A stretch of DNA of 64,000 nucleotides from Actinotalea endophytica (GTDB lineage Bacteria > Actinomycetota > Actinomycetes > Actinomycetales > Cellulomonadaceae). How positions within the stretch are numbered: the first letter of the stretch is position 1; the number at the start of each line of letters is the position of its first letter. Positions 54,112 through 62,000 of this stretch are shown here, piece by piece. Both the position numbers and the translations under genes were made by a program. Location: positions 1-64,000 of the forward strand of contig NZ_JAOVZU010000004.1 in the NCBI RefSeq assembly GCF_025717005.1. The letters run 5' to 3'. The notes below the pieces were generated by a model. It worked only from the letters and a program-made list of their open reading frames with translations. It was not told the DNA's origin and ran no database searches.

Positions 54112-56846
54112 GCCAGCACCTCCGCTTCCTGCGTGACCGCCGCGCGCTCGAGGTGAGCGGCGACCTGGGCGACCGCGGCACCGGCGTGCACGATCGTGTC
54201 GACGATGTCCTTGGCGCCGGAGGCCGTCCCGGCGACGAACACGCCGGGGATGTCGGTGACGCCGGGGTCGACGTCCTCGCTCGGTTCGGCGACGTAGAAG
54301 TACTCGTCGAGTCCGAGCTGCTCGTCGGTGAAGAGCCGTTCGACGTCCCGGTTGGGCTGGATGCCCACCGCGAGGACCACGAGGTCGTACTCCGCCTCGA
54401 CGATCTCGCCGGTCCCCTCGGTGTCCTCGTAGCGCAGCACGAGGTCGCCGTTCTCCTTCTCGGTGACCTTCGAGACCCGGCCGCGGATGTACTGCGCGCC
54501 CATGTCCTTGGCCTGCTCGTAGAACTCGTCGTAGCGCTTCCCGGCGGCCCGCATGTCCATGTAGTGCATGGTCACGTCGGCCAGCGGCAGGGCTCCCATG
54601 ATCAGCTGGTTCTGCTTGATCGAGTACATGCAGCAGACCTTCGAGCACAGCGGGTTGCCCACCTGCGCGTCGCGCGATCCCGTGCAGGAGATGTACGCGA
54701 TCCGCTCGGGCACCTTGCCGTCACCGGGCCGCAGCACCGTGTTGAACGGTCGGGTCGGCGCCAGCAGCCGGTCCATCTGCATACCCGTGATGACGTTGGC
54801 GTACCTGCCCCAGCCGTACTCGGGCTTGTTGTCCGCCGCGAACAGCTTGTAGCCCGTGGAGACGACCACCGCGCCCACCTCGACCTCGGTCTCGACGTCG
54901 CGCTTGTCCATCCGGATCGCGTCCGCCGGGCAGGCGTGCACACACTCCTGGCACTCCGAGCAGACCCCGCAGTCCAGGCAGCTGCCCGCCCCGGAGCGGG
55001 CCTCGGCCTCGCTCAGCGGCGACTCGATCTCGTGGAAGTCCCGCGGGAGCGCGGCCAGGTCGACCGCACCCTTGATCGGGTTCCGGTGACCGAACGCGGT
55101 CTGCCGGGACAGCACCTGGTCGTGCGTGACCGTGTCGATCCGGTCGTCCAGCGCGGTGAAGCCGGTCATCGGCTGGTCGTTGACCCAGCGGTCGACCATG
55201 TGGGCGGCGCGCCGCCCGGCGCCGATCGCCCGCGTGATGTCGGTCGCGCCGGTCGCGACGTCCCCGGCGGCGAACAGGTACGGGACCTCGGTCTGCAGGG
55301 TGTGCGGGTCGACCGTGATCCGCTGCCCGCGGCCGACCGTCACGACGTTCTCGTACAGGGTCGCGTCCGGGCTCATCCCGATGGTGGAGATCACCAGGTC
55401 GCAGTCGACGGTGGTCTCGGCTCCCGGGACCGGCTCGGGGCTGCGGCGGCCGGAGGCGTCCGGCGCGCCGAGCTGCATCTTCTGCAGGCGGACGCCGGTG
55501 ACCGTGCCGTCGGCCGCGAGCACCTCGAGCGGGGTGACCAGGAACTCGAACTGTGCGCCCTCGGCCTCGGCGTCGTCGGCCTCGACGTGGTGCGCCGGCA
55601 TCTCGGCGCGCGTGCGGCGGTAGACGACCTTGACGTCGGCCGCGCCGAGGCGCAGCGAGACGCGCGCGGCGTCCATCGCGACGTTGCCGCCGCCGACCAC
55701 GACGACCCGCTTGCCGGTCAGGTCCGGTGCCTTGTCGTTCGCCACGTCGGCGAGGAAGTCCAGACCGTTGACCGACCCGGCGGCGTCCTCGTTCGGCACG
55801 TCCATCGGCGTCGCGTTCTGGGTGCCGGTGGCCACCACGACGGCGTCGTAGCCCTCGGCCTTGAGCGCCGCGAGGTCGTCGATCTTCGCGTCGCACTCGA
55901 TCTGGACGCCGATCGAGGTGAGGTTCGCGATGTCCGCGTCCACGACCTCGTGCGGCAGGCGGTAGGACGGGATCGCGTGGCGCAGGAACCCGCCGGGCTG
56001 CGAGCGCTTCTCGAAGACCTTGACCTGGTAGCCCTGGCGCGCGAGCTGCCACGCCGCGGTCAGGCCCGCGGGGCCGGAACCGACCACGGCGACCTTCTTG
56101 CCGTTCGGCGCGGCCACCTCGACGGCCGGCCCGGACGGGGTGGCGCCGTTCGCCGCGTAGTGCTGGTCGGCGGCGAACCGCTTGATCAGCCGGATCGGCA
56201 CCGGGCCCTCGAGCTTGGTGCGGGTGCACTCGGACTCGCAGGGCGCGTAGCAGGCCCGCCCGAGGGTGCCGACCAGCGGGGTGGCGTCCAGGACCAGCTG
56301 GAAGGCCTCCTCGTCCTTGCCGGACCGGACGAGCGAGACGTAGCCGTGCGCCTTGATGCCGGCCGGGCAGGCGCCGATGCACGGCGACGTGCCCTCGCGG
56401 TCGAGCACGGCCTTCTTGGGCACGGCCTGCGGGAAGGCGATGTACGCGGCCCGGCGCGCGGCGAGGTCGGAGTTGAACTCGTCGGGGACCGCAACGGTGC
56501 ACGCCATCTGGCAGTCGCTGCACCCGGTGCACGCGGCCCAGTCGACGAACGTCGACTTCTCCTTGACGGTCGCGGTGAAGCGTCCGTCCGCACCGCGCTT
56601 GATCCCCGTCACCTCGGAGTACGTCTTCGTGGTGATGTTCGGGTGGTTGATCGTCGAGGACATCTTCGGGCCGGAGATGCAGCTCGCGCAGTCGAGGGTC
56701 GGGAAGACCTTGGACAGCAGGATCATCCGCCCGCCGACACTCGCCTCCTTCTCGACCAGCAGCACCTTGTAGCCCATGTCGCCGAGCTTGATCGACGACT
56801 CCATGCCGCCGATCCCGCTCCCGATCACGAGGACGTCGTAGTCCAT
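54108..56846 (-). CDS. Large HdrA-like flavoprotein with inserted GltD/NfnB-type NAD(P)H module
   Basis: The protein has 912 residues. The N-terminal HdrA FAD fold (VIGSGIGGMESSIKLGDMG, then FPTLDCASCISGPKM) leads to a CTGCSDCQMAC cluster. A module of about 430 residues like the glutamate synthase small subunit follows: CIGACPAGIKAH and CYAPCESECTR clusters, KVAVVGSGPAGLTAAWQLA (FAD) and KRVVVVGGGNVAMDAARVSL (NAD(P)H). Then comes a ferredoxin segment CLDCGVCSECQECVHACP and the returning HdrA half (ISCTGSRDAQVGNPLCSKVC). It could join NAD(P)H chemistry to the Hdr/Qmo-like core, perhaps by flavin-based bifurcation or confurcation. It is 54 bases from the DsrE2-like gene. Confidence 0.9.
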   Translation of the reverse strand: MDYDVLVIGSGIGGMESSIKLGDMGYKVLLVEKEASVGGRMILLSKVFPTLDCASCISGPKMSSTINHPNITTKTYSEVTGIKRGADGRFTATVKEKSTFVDWAACTGCSDCQMACTVAVPDEFNSDLAARRAAYIAFPQAVPKKAVLDREGTSPCIGACPAGIKAHGYVSLVRSGKDEEAFQLVLDATPLVGTLGRACYAPCESECTRTKLEGPVPIRLIKRFAADQHYAANGATPSGPAVEVAAPNGKKVAVVGSGPAGLTAAWQLARQGYQVKVFEKRSQPGGFLRHAIPSYRLPHEVVDADIANLTSIGVQIECDAKIDDLAALKAEGYDAVVVATGTQNATPMDVPNEDAAGSVNGLDFLADVANDKAPDLTGKRVVVVGGGNVAMDAARVSLRLGAADVKVVYRRTRAEMPAHHVEADDAEAEGAQFEFLVTPLEVLAADGTVTGVRLQKMQLGAPDASGRRSPEPVPGAETTVDCDLVISTIGMSPDATLYENVVTVGRGQRITVDPHTLQTEVPYLFAAGDVATGATDITRAIGAGRRAAHMVDRWVNDQPMTGFTALDDRIDTVTHDQVLSRQTAFGHRNPIKGAVDLAALPRDFHEIESPLSEAEARSGAGSCLDCGVCSECQECVHACPADAIRMDKRDVETEVEVGAVVVSTGYKLFAADNKPEYGWGRYANVITGMQMDRLLAPTRPFNTVLRPGDGKVPERIAYISCTGSRDAQVGNPLCSKVCCMYSIKQNQLIMGALPLADVTMHYMDMRAAGKRYDEFYEQAKDMGAQYIRGRVSKVTEKENGDLVLRYEDTEGTGEIVEAEYDLVVLAVGIQPNRDVERLFTDEQLGLDEYFYVAEPSEDVDPGVTDIPGVFVAGTASGAKDIVDTIVHAGAAVAQVAAHLERAAVTQEAEVLA

Positions 56847-56901
56847 CAGTGACTCCTGCTCCTTCTGGTCGCGCCGCCAGGGCGTGCCGGATGACGTGCG
56901 T

Positions 56902-57381
56902 CTAGATGAAGAGGTTGACGTTCGACTCGTCGGCCTCGCCGAGGTACGAGGCGACGCCCGCGTACTCGATGTCGTCGAGGAGCTCTTCCTTGGTCAGGCC
57001 CATGACGTCCATCGACATCGTGCACGCGATGAACTTCACGCCCTGCTCGCGCGCGGTCTCGATGAGCTCGGGCAGCGACATGACGTTCTGCGCCTTCATC
57101 TCGCGCTGCATGAGCTTGGGACCCATGCCGGCGAAGTTCATCTTCGACATCGCGAGCTTCTTCGGGCCGCGCGGCATCATCGCGCCGAACATCTTCTGCA
57201 CGAACGTCTTGTCCGGCGCCGCCACGGGCGAGTCCTTGCGGATCGCGTTCAGGCCCCAGAACGTGAAGAACATGACGACCTCGTCGTCCATCGCCGCCGC
57301 GCCGTTGGCGATGATGAACGCGGCCATCACCTTGTCGAAATCACCGCTGAACACGATGATCGTCTTCTTGGTCGACTCCAC
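56902..57381 (-). CDS. DsrE2-like sulfur-transfer protein
   Basis: The protein has 159 residues. KTIIVFSGDFDKVMAAFIIA at the start and FFTFWGLNAIRKD resemble the DsrE/DsrE2 (DrsE-F-H) superfamily, and VKFIACTMSMDVMG carries the single conserved cysteine expected to bear a persulfide. It has a hydrophobic first strand-helix region but no clear membrane anchor. The GTG start at 57381 was chosen because the fold starts there and GAAGGGA precedes it. In sulfur oxidisers, DsrE2 accepts sulfur for or from TusA; here both are in one operon with Hdr-like flavoproteins. Confidence 0.85.
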   Translation of the reverse strand: MESTKKTIIVFSGDFDKVMAAFIIANGAAAMDDEVVMFFTFWGLNAIRKDSPVAAPDKTFVQKMFGAMMPRGPKKLAMSKMNFAGMGPKLMQREMKAQNVMSLPELIETAREQGVKFIACTMSMDVMGLTKEELLDDIEYAGVASYLGEADESNVNLFI

Positions 57382-57416
57382 CTCGAGTGTCCCTTCCCAG
57401 TCGGTCGTGGTGCGGT

Positions 57417-57848
57417 TCAGCCGACCGGCACGGGCTTGGGCCCGAGCTGGACGAGGGCGGCCGAGAACTCCCGCATGTAGTTGGCGAACGGCTCCGCGCA
57501 GACCGAGCAGACGGCGGCCATCTTGAGCCGCTGCGGCTCCAGGCCCTTCTCGGCCATCAGCTCCTGCGCACGCGTGACGATGTGCGCGGTGCGCTCGGCG
57601 CAGTCCGGCAGGTAGGCGCACTCCTCGCCGTCGGAGGCGATGAACACACCGTCCTGGCCGTTCTCGAGAGCCCGCACGATCCAGGCCGGCTTGATGCCGC
57701 TCGAGCAGGGCACGGCGAGCACGGAGACCGTCGCCGGGTAGTGCAGGTGCCGGCTCCCGGCGAGGTCGATGCCCGGGTCGGAGATGTTGTTCGTGGAGAA
57801 CACCAGGATCCGGGGCATCGGCTCGCCGGAGCCGTCGTGGTCGCTCAT
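57417..57848 (-). CDS. MvhD-type iron-sulfur electron carrier (hydrogenase delta subunit family)
   Basis: The protein has 143 residues. VLAVPCSSGIKPAWIVRALE, the GQDGVFIASDGEECAYLPDC segment and AAVCSVCAEPFANYM follow the MvhD/FrhD pattern with cysteines for a [2Fe-2S] cluster. In methanogens MvhD links hydrogenase to HdrA. No hydrogenase genes are in this window, so here it probably links the Hdr-like flavoproteins to another donor. The start at 57848 lies 7 bases after the TusA gene. It ends 35 bases before the DsrE2-like start. Confidence 0.85.
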   Translation of the reverse strand: MSDHDGSGEPMPRILVFSTNNISDPGIDLAGSRHLHYPATVSVLAVPCSSGIKPAWIVRALENGQDGVFIASDGEECAYLPDCAERTAHIVTRAQELMAEKGLEPQRLKMAAVCSVCAEPFANYMREFSAALVQLGPKPVPVG

Positions 57849-57855
57849 CCGCAGG

Positions 57856-58113
57856 TCACTTCATCTTCATGAAGAGGCGCAGGTAGCCGGCGTCCTCGTA
57901 GTGGCCCAGGTACTCGTGACCCATCTTCTTGGCCCAGGCCGGCAGGTCCTTGAGGGTGCCGGAGTCGGTCGCGAGGACCTCCATGACGGCGCCGGAGGCC
58001 ACGCCCCGGACGGCCTTCTTCGCGGCCAGGATCGGGCCGGGGCACGAGGTGCCACGGGCGTCGACGACGACGGTGTTCGTGAGGGCCTTGAGCTCCTCGG
58101 CTGCGGCGGTCAT
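57856..58113 (-). CDS. TusA-family sulfur carrier protein
   Basis: The protein has 85 residues. VVDARGTSCPGPILAAKKAV holds the active-site CPGP motif (Cys near 24), and EVLATDSGTLKDLPAWAKK is the typical second half. It carries sulfur as a persulfide on the cysteine. It is the first gene of the operon TusA-MvhD-DsrE2-HdrA/GltD-HdrA-small protein-QmoC, with GGGAGGGG before the start. The regulatory region upstream has CstR-like and Crp-like sites. Confidence 0.92.
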   Translation of the reverse strand: MTAAAEELKALTNTVVVDARGTSCPGPILAAKKAVRGVASGAVMEVLATDSGTLKDLPAWAKKMGHEYLGHYEDAGYLRLFMKMK

Positions 58114-58311
58114 GAGTCCCCTCCCAGGGTGCTGTGGTGGTGCAGGAGAGCCGTCGCCCCGGTGGACGACGGACGCAGGTGGGGGGCGCGCACGACAGCA
58201 CGGGAGGCAGCCTCGACACGGCTGCTCCGGGGACCCGTCATCGGGCCTGGTGTGATCGCCACGGCCTCAGCGTCGAACCGCGGGCGCACGGGACCGGGGG
58301 TCCTACGTCCC

Positions 58312-58325
58312 TACCCCCGGGGGTA
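58312..58325. promoter_or_regulatory. CstR/CsoR-like operator 1
   Basis: TACCCCCGGGGGTA is a perfect 14-bp palindrome matching the A-T-A-C-C-C-(C)...G-G-G-T-A-T style of sites bound by CsoR-family persulfide or copper sensors. No CsoR/CstR gene lies in the window. Confidence 0.55.
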
Positions 58326-58328
58326 TTT

Positions 58329-58344
58329 TGTGAAGCGAATCACA
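58329..58344. promoter_or_regulatory. Crp/Fnr-family binding site
   Basis: TGTGA-N6-TCACA matches the Crp consensus exactly and extends to TTTGTGA-N6-TCACAAA (58327-58346). It lies between the two CstR-like palindromes upstream of the TusA-Hdr operon. Confidence 0.65.
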
Positions 58345-58376
58345 AAGTCCGGACGCGCTGGGTCAAGGGTCCCGCT

Positions 58377-58392
58377 ATACCCCCGCCGGTAT
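58377..58392. promoter_or_regulatory. CstR/CsoR-like operator 2
   Basis: ATACCCCCGCCGGTAT is an imperfect palindrome sharing ATACC/GGTAT ends with operator 1. The centres of the two sites are about 66 bases apart. Confidence 0.45.
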
Positions 58393-58450
58393 CCGTGACA
58401 TTGGTCCGAGAGGGTGGCTCGGGAGGCCGCGCGGACGGCGGCGTCTCCAG

Positions 58451-58545
58451 GCGTCAGCACGGCACACGCGAGGCGTCAGGACGGCACACGCGAGGCGTCA
58501 GGACGGCACACGCGAGGCGTCAGGATTGCCTGCGAGGCGTCAGGA
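58451..58545. repeat. 22-base tandem repeat reaching the end of the second TusA gene
   Basis: Three 22-base units start at 58451, 58473 and 58495 (unit GCGTCAGGACGGCACACGCGAG; the first differs at one base). A shortened 20-base variant follows (58517-58536), then a partial unit (58537-58545) containing the stop codon of the cysteine-less TusA gene. A partial unit may also precede at 58441. Confidence 0.85.
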
Positions 58546-58800
58546 GAGCCGGCGCACGAACAGGTGCAGGTCGCCGCCGTCCTCGTAGGCGCCGAGGTAC
58601 TCGTGCCCCACCTTCGCGCTCCACGACGGCACCTCGGCGAGGGTCGTCGGGTCGGTCGCGAGCAGCTGCAGGACGCCGCCCACCTTCGCCTCGCCGATCG
58701 ACTTCTTCACCGCGAGCACCGGACCCGGCCGGCGCCGCCCTCTGGCGTCCACCACGAGGTCACAGGTCAAGGACTTCAGCGTTGTCACGCCACCGGACAT
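58540..58800 (-). CDS. TusA-like protein lacking the active-site cysteine
   Basis: The protein has 86 residues, clearly homologous to the TusA protein at 57856-58113 (shared DARG...PGP, ATD, GHEYLG, YED and LF positions). In the catalytic motif the cysteine is replaced: VVDARGRRRPGPVLAVKKSI has Arg-Pro-Gly-Pro instead of Cys-Pro-Gly-Pro, and its only other Cys is near residue 13. It cannot carry sulfur in the usual way and may be a decoy, a binding partner or a decaying duplicate. GGGGAGG precedes the start. Its stop codon lies in the tandem repeats. Confidence 0.85.
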   Translation of the reverse strand: MSGGVTTLKSLTCDLVVDARGRRRPGPVLAVKKSIGEAKVGGVLQLLATDPTTLAEVPSWSAKVGHEYLGAYEDGGDLHLFVRRLS

Positions 58801-59013
58801 GAGCGCCTCCCCGTCGAGGTGCAGCCCGCCGACCCGTCGTCGGCTGGCTCCACGATGCCTCGCGGGCCGGGATTTGTCAGGGGCCTAGGTCCCTCGACCG
58901 GCCGGGCCGCCCGGGCTCGCCCAGCGCGGAGCCCGCCCACGTCCAAGGCTCGTGACGTCGTCCGGAGCGGCCCGCGAGCCCGAATTGCGACGTTTGCCCC
59001 TTTCCGGGCCAAC

Positions 59014-59027
59014 GTGACGTGCGTCAC
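59014..59027. promoter_or_regulatory. Palindrome upstream of the metallophosphoesterase gene
   Basis: GTGACG-TG-CGTCAC is a perfect 14-bp palindrome, and with flanking bases reads CGTGA-N6-TCACA, one base off the Crp consensus. It lies 27 bases before the start codon, in the divergent region 58801-59054 shared with the second TusA-like gene. Confidence 0.45.
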
Positions 59028-59054
59028 AATCGAGCGTCGACCCCGGGAGCCCCC

Positions 59055-62000
59055 ATGGACCGTCGGATCCTCGCAGCAGCCCTCCTCGCGGTGGCGACGA
59101 TCGCACCCGCGGCCCTCGCAGGTCCGGTGGCCACCGCCGTCGGCGACGAACCCGAGGTGCACTTCACGGCGGCCGGCGACTACGCCGCCGGGAGCAACGC
59201 GCAGGCCGTGTTCGCCACGATCGGCGGCCTCGCACCCGACTTCAACCTCGCCCTGGGCGACCTCTCGTACGGCACCACGGGCGCCGAGCAGGCCTGGTGC
59301 GACCTGGTCACCGCCGGGGTCGGTGCCGGCTTCCCGTTCGAGCTCATCGCGGGCAACCACGAGTCGAACGGCCTGAACGGCAACATCAACGACTTCTCCG
59401 CATGCCTGCCGAACCAGCTCCCCGGGCTGATCGGCACCTACGGCCGTCAGTGGTACGTCGACGTGCCGGCCGGCGACCCGCTGGTCCGGGTGGTCGCGAT
59501 CTCGCCCGCCCTGACGTTCCCGGACGGGACCTGGCAGTACACCGCCGGGAGCCCCCGGTACGAGTGGACCGCCGCGGCGATCGACGGAGCCCGCAGCTCC
59601 GGCATCCCGTGGGTCGTCGTGGCGCTGCACAAGCCGTGCCTCTCGCTCGGCGAGTACGCCTGCGACCCGGGCCCCGACCTGAACCAGCTCCTGCTCACCA
59701 AGCGCGTCGACCTCGTGCTCACCGGGCACGAGCACCTCTACCAGCGCACCGCGCAGCTCGCGCTCGGCACCGGGTGCACGACGCTGACCCCGGGCGTCGA
59801 GGCCGACCCCGACTGCATCGCCGACGCCGACGACGACCTGGTCAAGGGCGCCGGAACGGTGTTCGCCACGGTCGGGACCGGCGGCCAGGTCCAGCGGGCG
59901 GTGCACACCGACGACCCGGAGATCGGGTACTTCGTCGCAGCGTCCGGCTCGGCCGACCCCACCTGGGGCGCCCTCGACGTCCGGGCGACCGCGACCAGCC
60001 TCACCGCGTCCTTCGCCCGCGCGTCCGGCAGCTCGTTCACCGACGGCTTCACGATCACCGCGGGCGGGCCCGCGACCAACCAGCCACCCCTCGCCGCCTT
60101 CTCGACGGCGACGTCCGGGCTCACCGCGACGCTCGACGCGACCGCGTCGTCGGACCTCGACGGCACCGTCGTGGCCTGGGACTGGGACTTCGGCGACGGG
60201 ACCACCGGCACCGGCGAGACCACCACCCACGAGTACGCGACCGGCGGCACCTACACCGTCCAGCTCACCGTCACCGACGACGACGACGCGACCGCCACCA
60301 CCAGCCACGACGTCACGGTCGTCGACCCCGGCACCGCGCTCGCCCTGGACACCTTCACCCGCACCGTGACCGACGGCTGGGGCACCGCCGACCTCGGCGG
60401 ACCCTGGTCGACCTCCGGCACGTCGTCCCGCTTCGCCGTGACCGGCTCGACCGGCACGTGGTCGATGGCACCGGGCGCGTCCGTCGCGTCCTGGCAGACC
60501 GGTGTGTCGTCCGCCTCGACCGAGGTGCAGCTCACCCTCGCCACCGACCTGGTCCCGGCAGGCAGTGGCGCCTGGGTCCACGTGCAGGGCCGCCGTGTCT
60601 CGGCAGCCGAGTTCTACGGGGCCCGGCTGCGGTACTACCCCGACGGCACCGTGGCGCTGCAGATGACCCGCGGCAACGGCACCGTGGTCGCCGGGGGCTT
60701 CGTGCCCGGCCTGACCGTGGCCGCCGGCGACCGGCTGCGGATCCGGCTCCAGGTGGAGGGCACCGGTCCGACGGTGGAGCGCGCCAAGGTGTGGAAGCTC
60801 GGCGAGAGCGAGCCCGCCGGGTGGTTCAGCGAGTTCAGCGACGCCACGGCCGGGCTGCAGGTCCCCGGCGGGGTGGGCCTGTCCGCGTACGCGACCAGCA
60901 GCGCCGGCCCGGCGTTCACCCTCTCCGTGGACGACTGGTGGGCCGGCCCGGTCGGCGCCGTCCCCGGCGGCAACCTGGCGCCGGTCGCGGCGTTCACCGC
61001 GACGCCGGACGGTCTGTCCGTGGGCCTGGACGGCACCGCCTCCGCCGATCCCGACGGCACCGTCGTGGCCTGGGACTGGGACTTCGGCGACGGGACCACC
61101 GGCACCGGCGAGACCACCACCCACGAGTACGCAACCGGCGGCACCTACACCGTCCAGCTCACCGTCACCGACGACGGTGGTGCCACCGGCTCGACGGCCG
61201 TCGACGTCACGGTGTTCGACCCGACGGTGAACCAGCCGCCGGCCGCCGCCTTCACCGCGTCGGTCACCGGCCTGGGCGTGTCCCTCGACGGCACGACGTC
61301 GACCGACCCGGACGGCACGGTCGTGGCCTGGGACTGGGACTTCGGCGACGGGACCACCGGCACCGGCGAGACCACCACCCACGAGTACGCCGCCGGCGGC
61401 ACCTACACCGTCGAGCTCACCGTCACCGACGACGACGACGCGACCGCCACCACCAGCCAGGACGTCACGGTCGTCGACCCCGGCGCCGCGCTCGCCCTGG
61501 ACACCTTCACCCGCACCGTGACCGACGGCTGGGGCACCGCCGACCTCGGCGGACCCTGGTCGACCTCCGGGGCGGCAAGCGTCTACTCGGTGTCGGGCGG
61601 CGAGGGCCGGATCCTGCTGCCGAGCGGTGGCTCGGGGCCGGACGTGTCCCTGCCCGGGTCGGCGACGGCGAGCACGGACCTGGTCGTCACGCTGGGTTCC
61701 GACAAGGTCCCCGGCGGCTCGGGGCTCTACACCGCGATCGCGCCCCGGCGGACCGCGGCCGGCGAGTACCGGGTGCGCCTGCAGATCCGCAGCAACGGTG
61801 CGGTCCAGCTCGGCCTCGCCCGCGTCGAGGGCTCGGAGACGGCGATCGTGCCGGTGGCGACCGTGCCGGGGCTGACCTTCACGGCCGGCGACCGGCTCGT
61901 CGTCCGGGTGCAGGCCTCGGGCACCAACCCGACGCTCCTGCGGGCGAAGGTCTGGTCGGCCGCGAGCGCCGAGCCGGCGGCGTGGCTGGCGTCCGCGACT

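Larger units (their letters stand above)
58114..58539. other. 426-base regulatory region of the TusA-Hdr operon
   Basis: No gene is visible. From left to right it contains the TusA ribosome binding site, a CstR-like palindrome (58312-58325), a Crp-type site (58329-58344), a second CstR-like palindrome (58377-58392) and 22-base tandem repeats (58451-58545). The segment 58310-58400 is less GC-rich than its flanks, as expected of a promoter. Confidence 0.7.

Noticed and set aside
57417-57848. Hydrogenase delta subunit taken as evidence of a hydrogenase
   Set aside because: No hydrogenase catalytic or maturation gene is present. The MvhD family also works with Hdr/Qmo-like complexes without hydrogenase.
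58451-58545. Short regularly spaced repeats resembling a CRISPR array
   Set aside because: Units are contiguous 22-base tandem copies with no unique spacers, and there are no cas genes.
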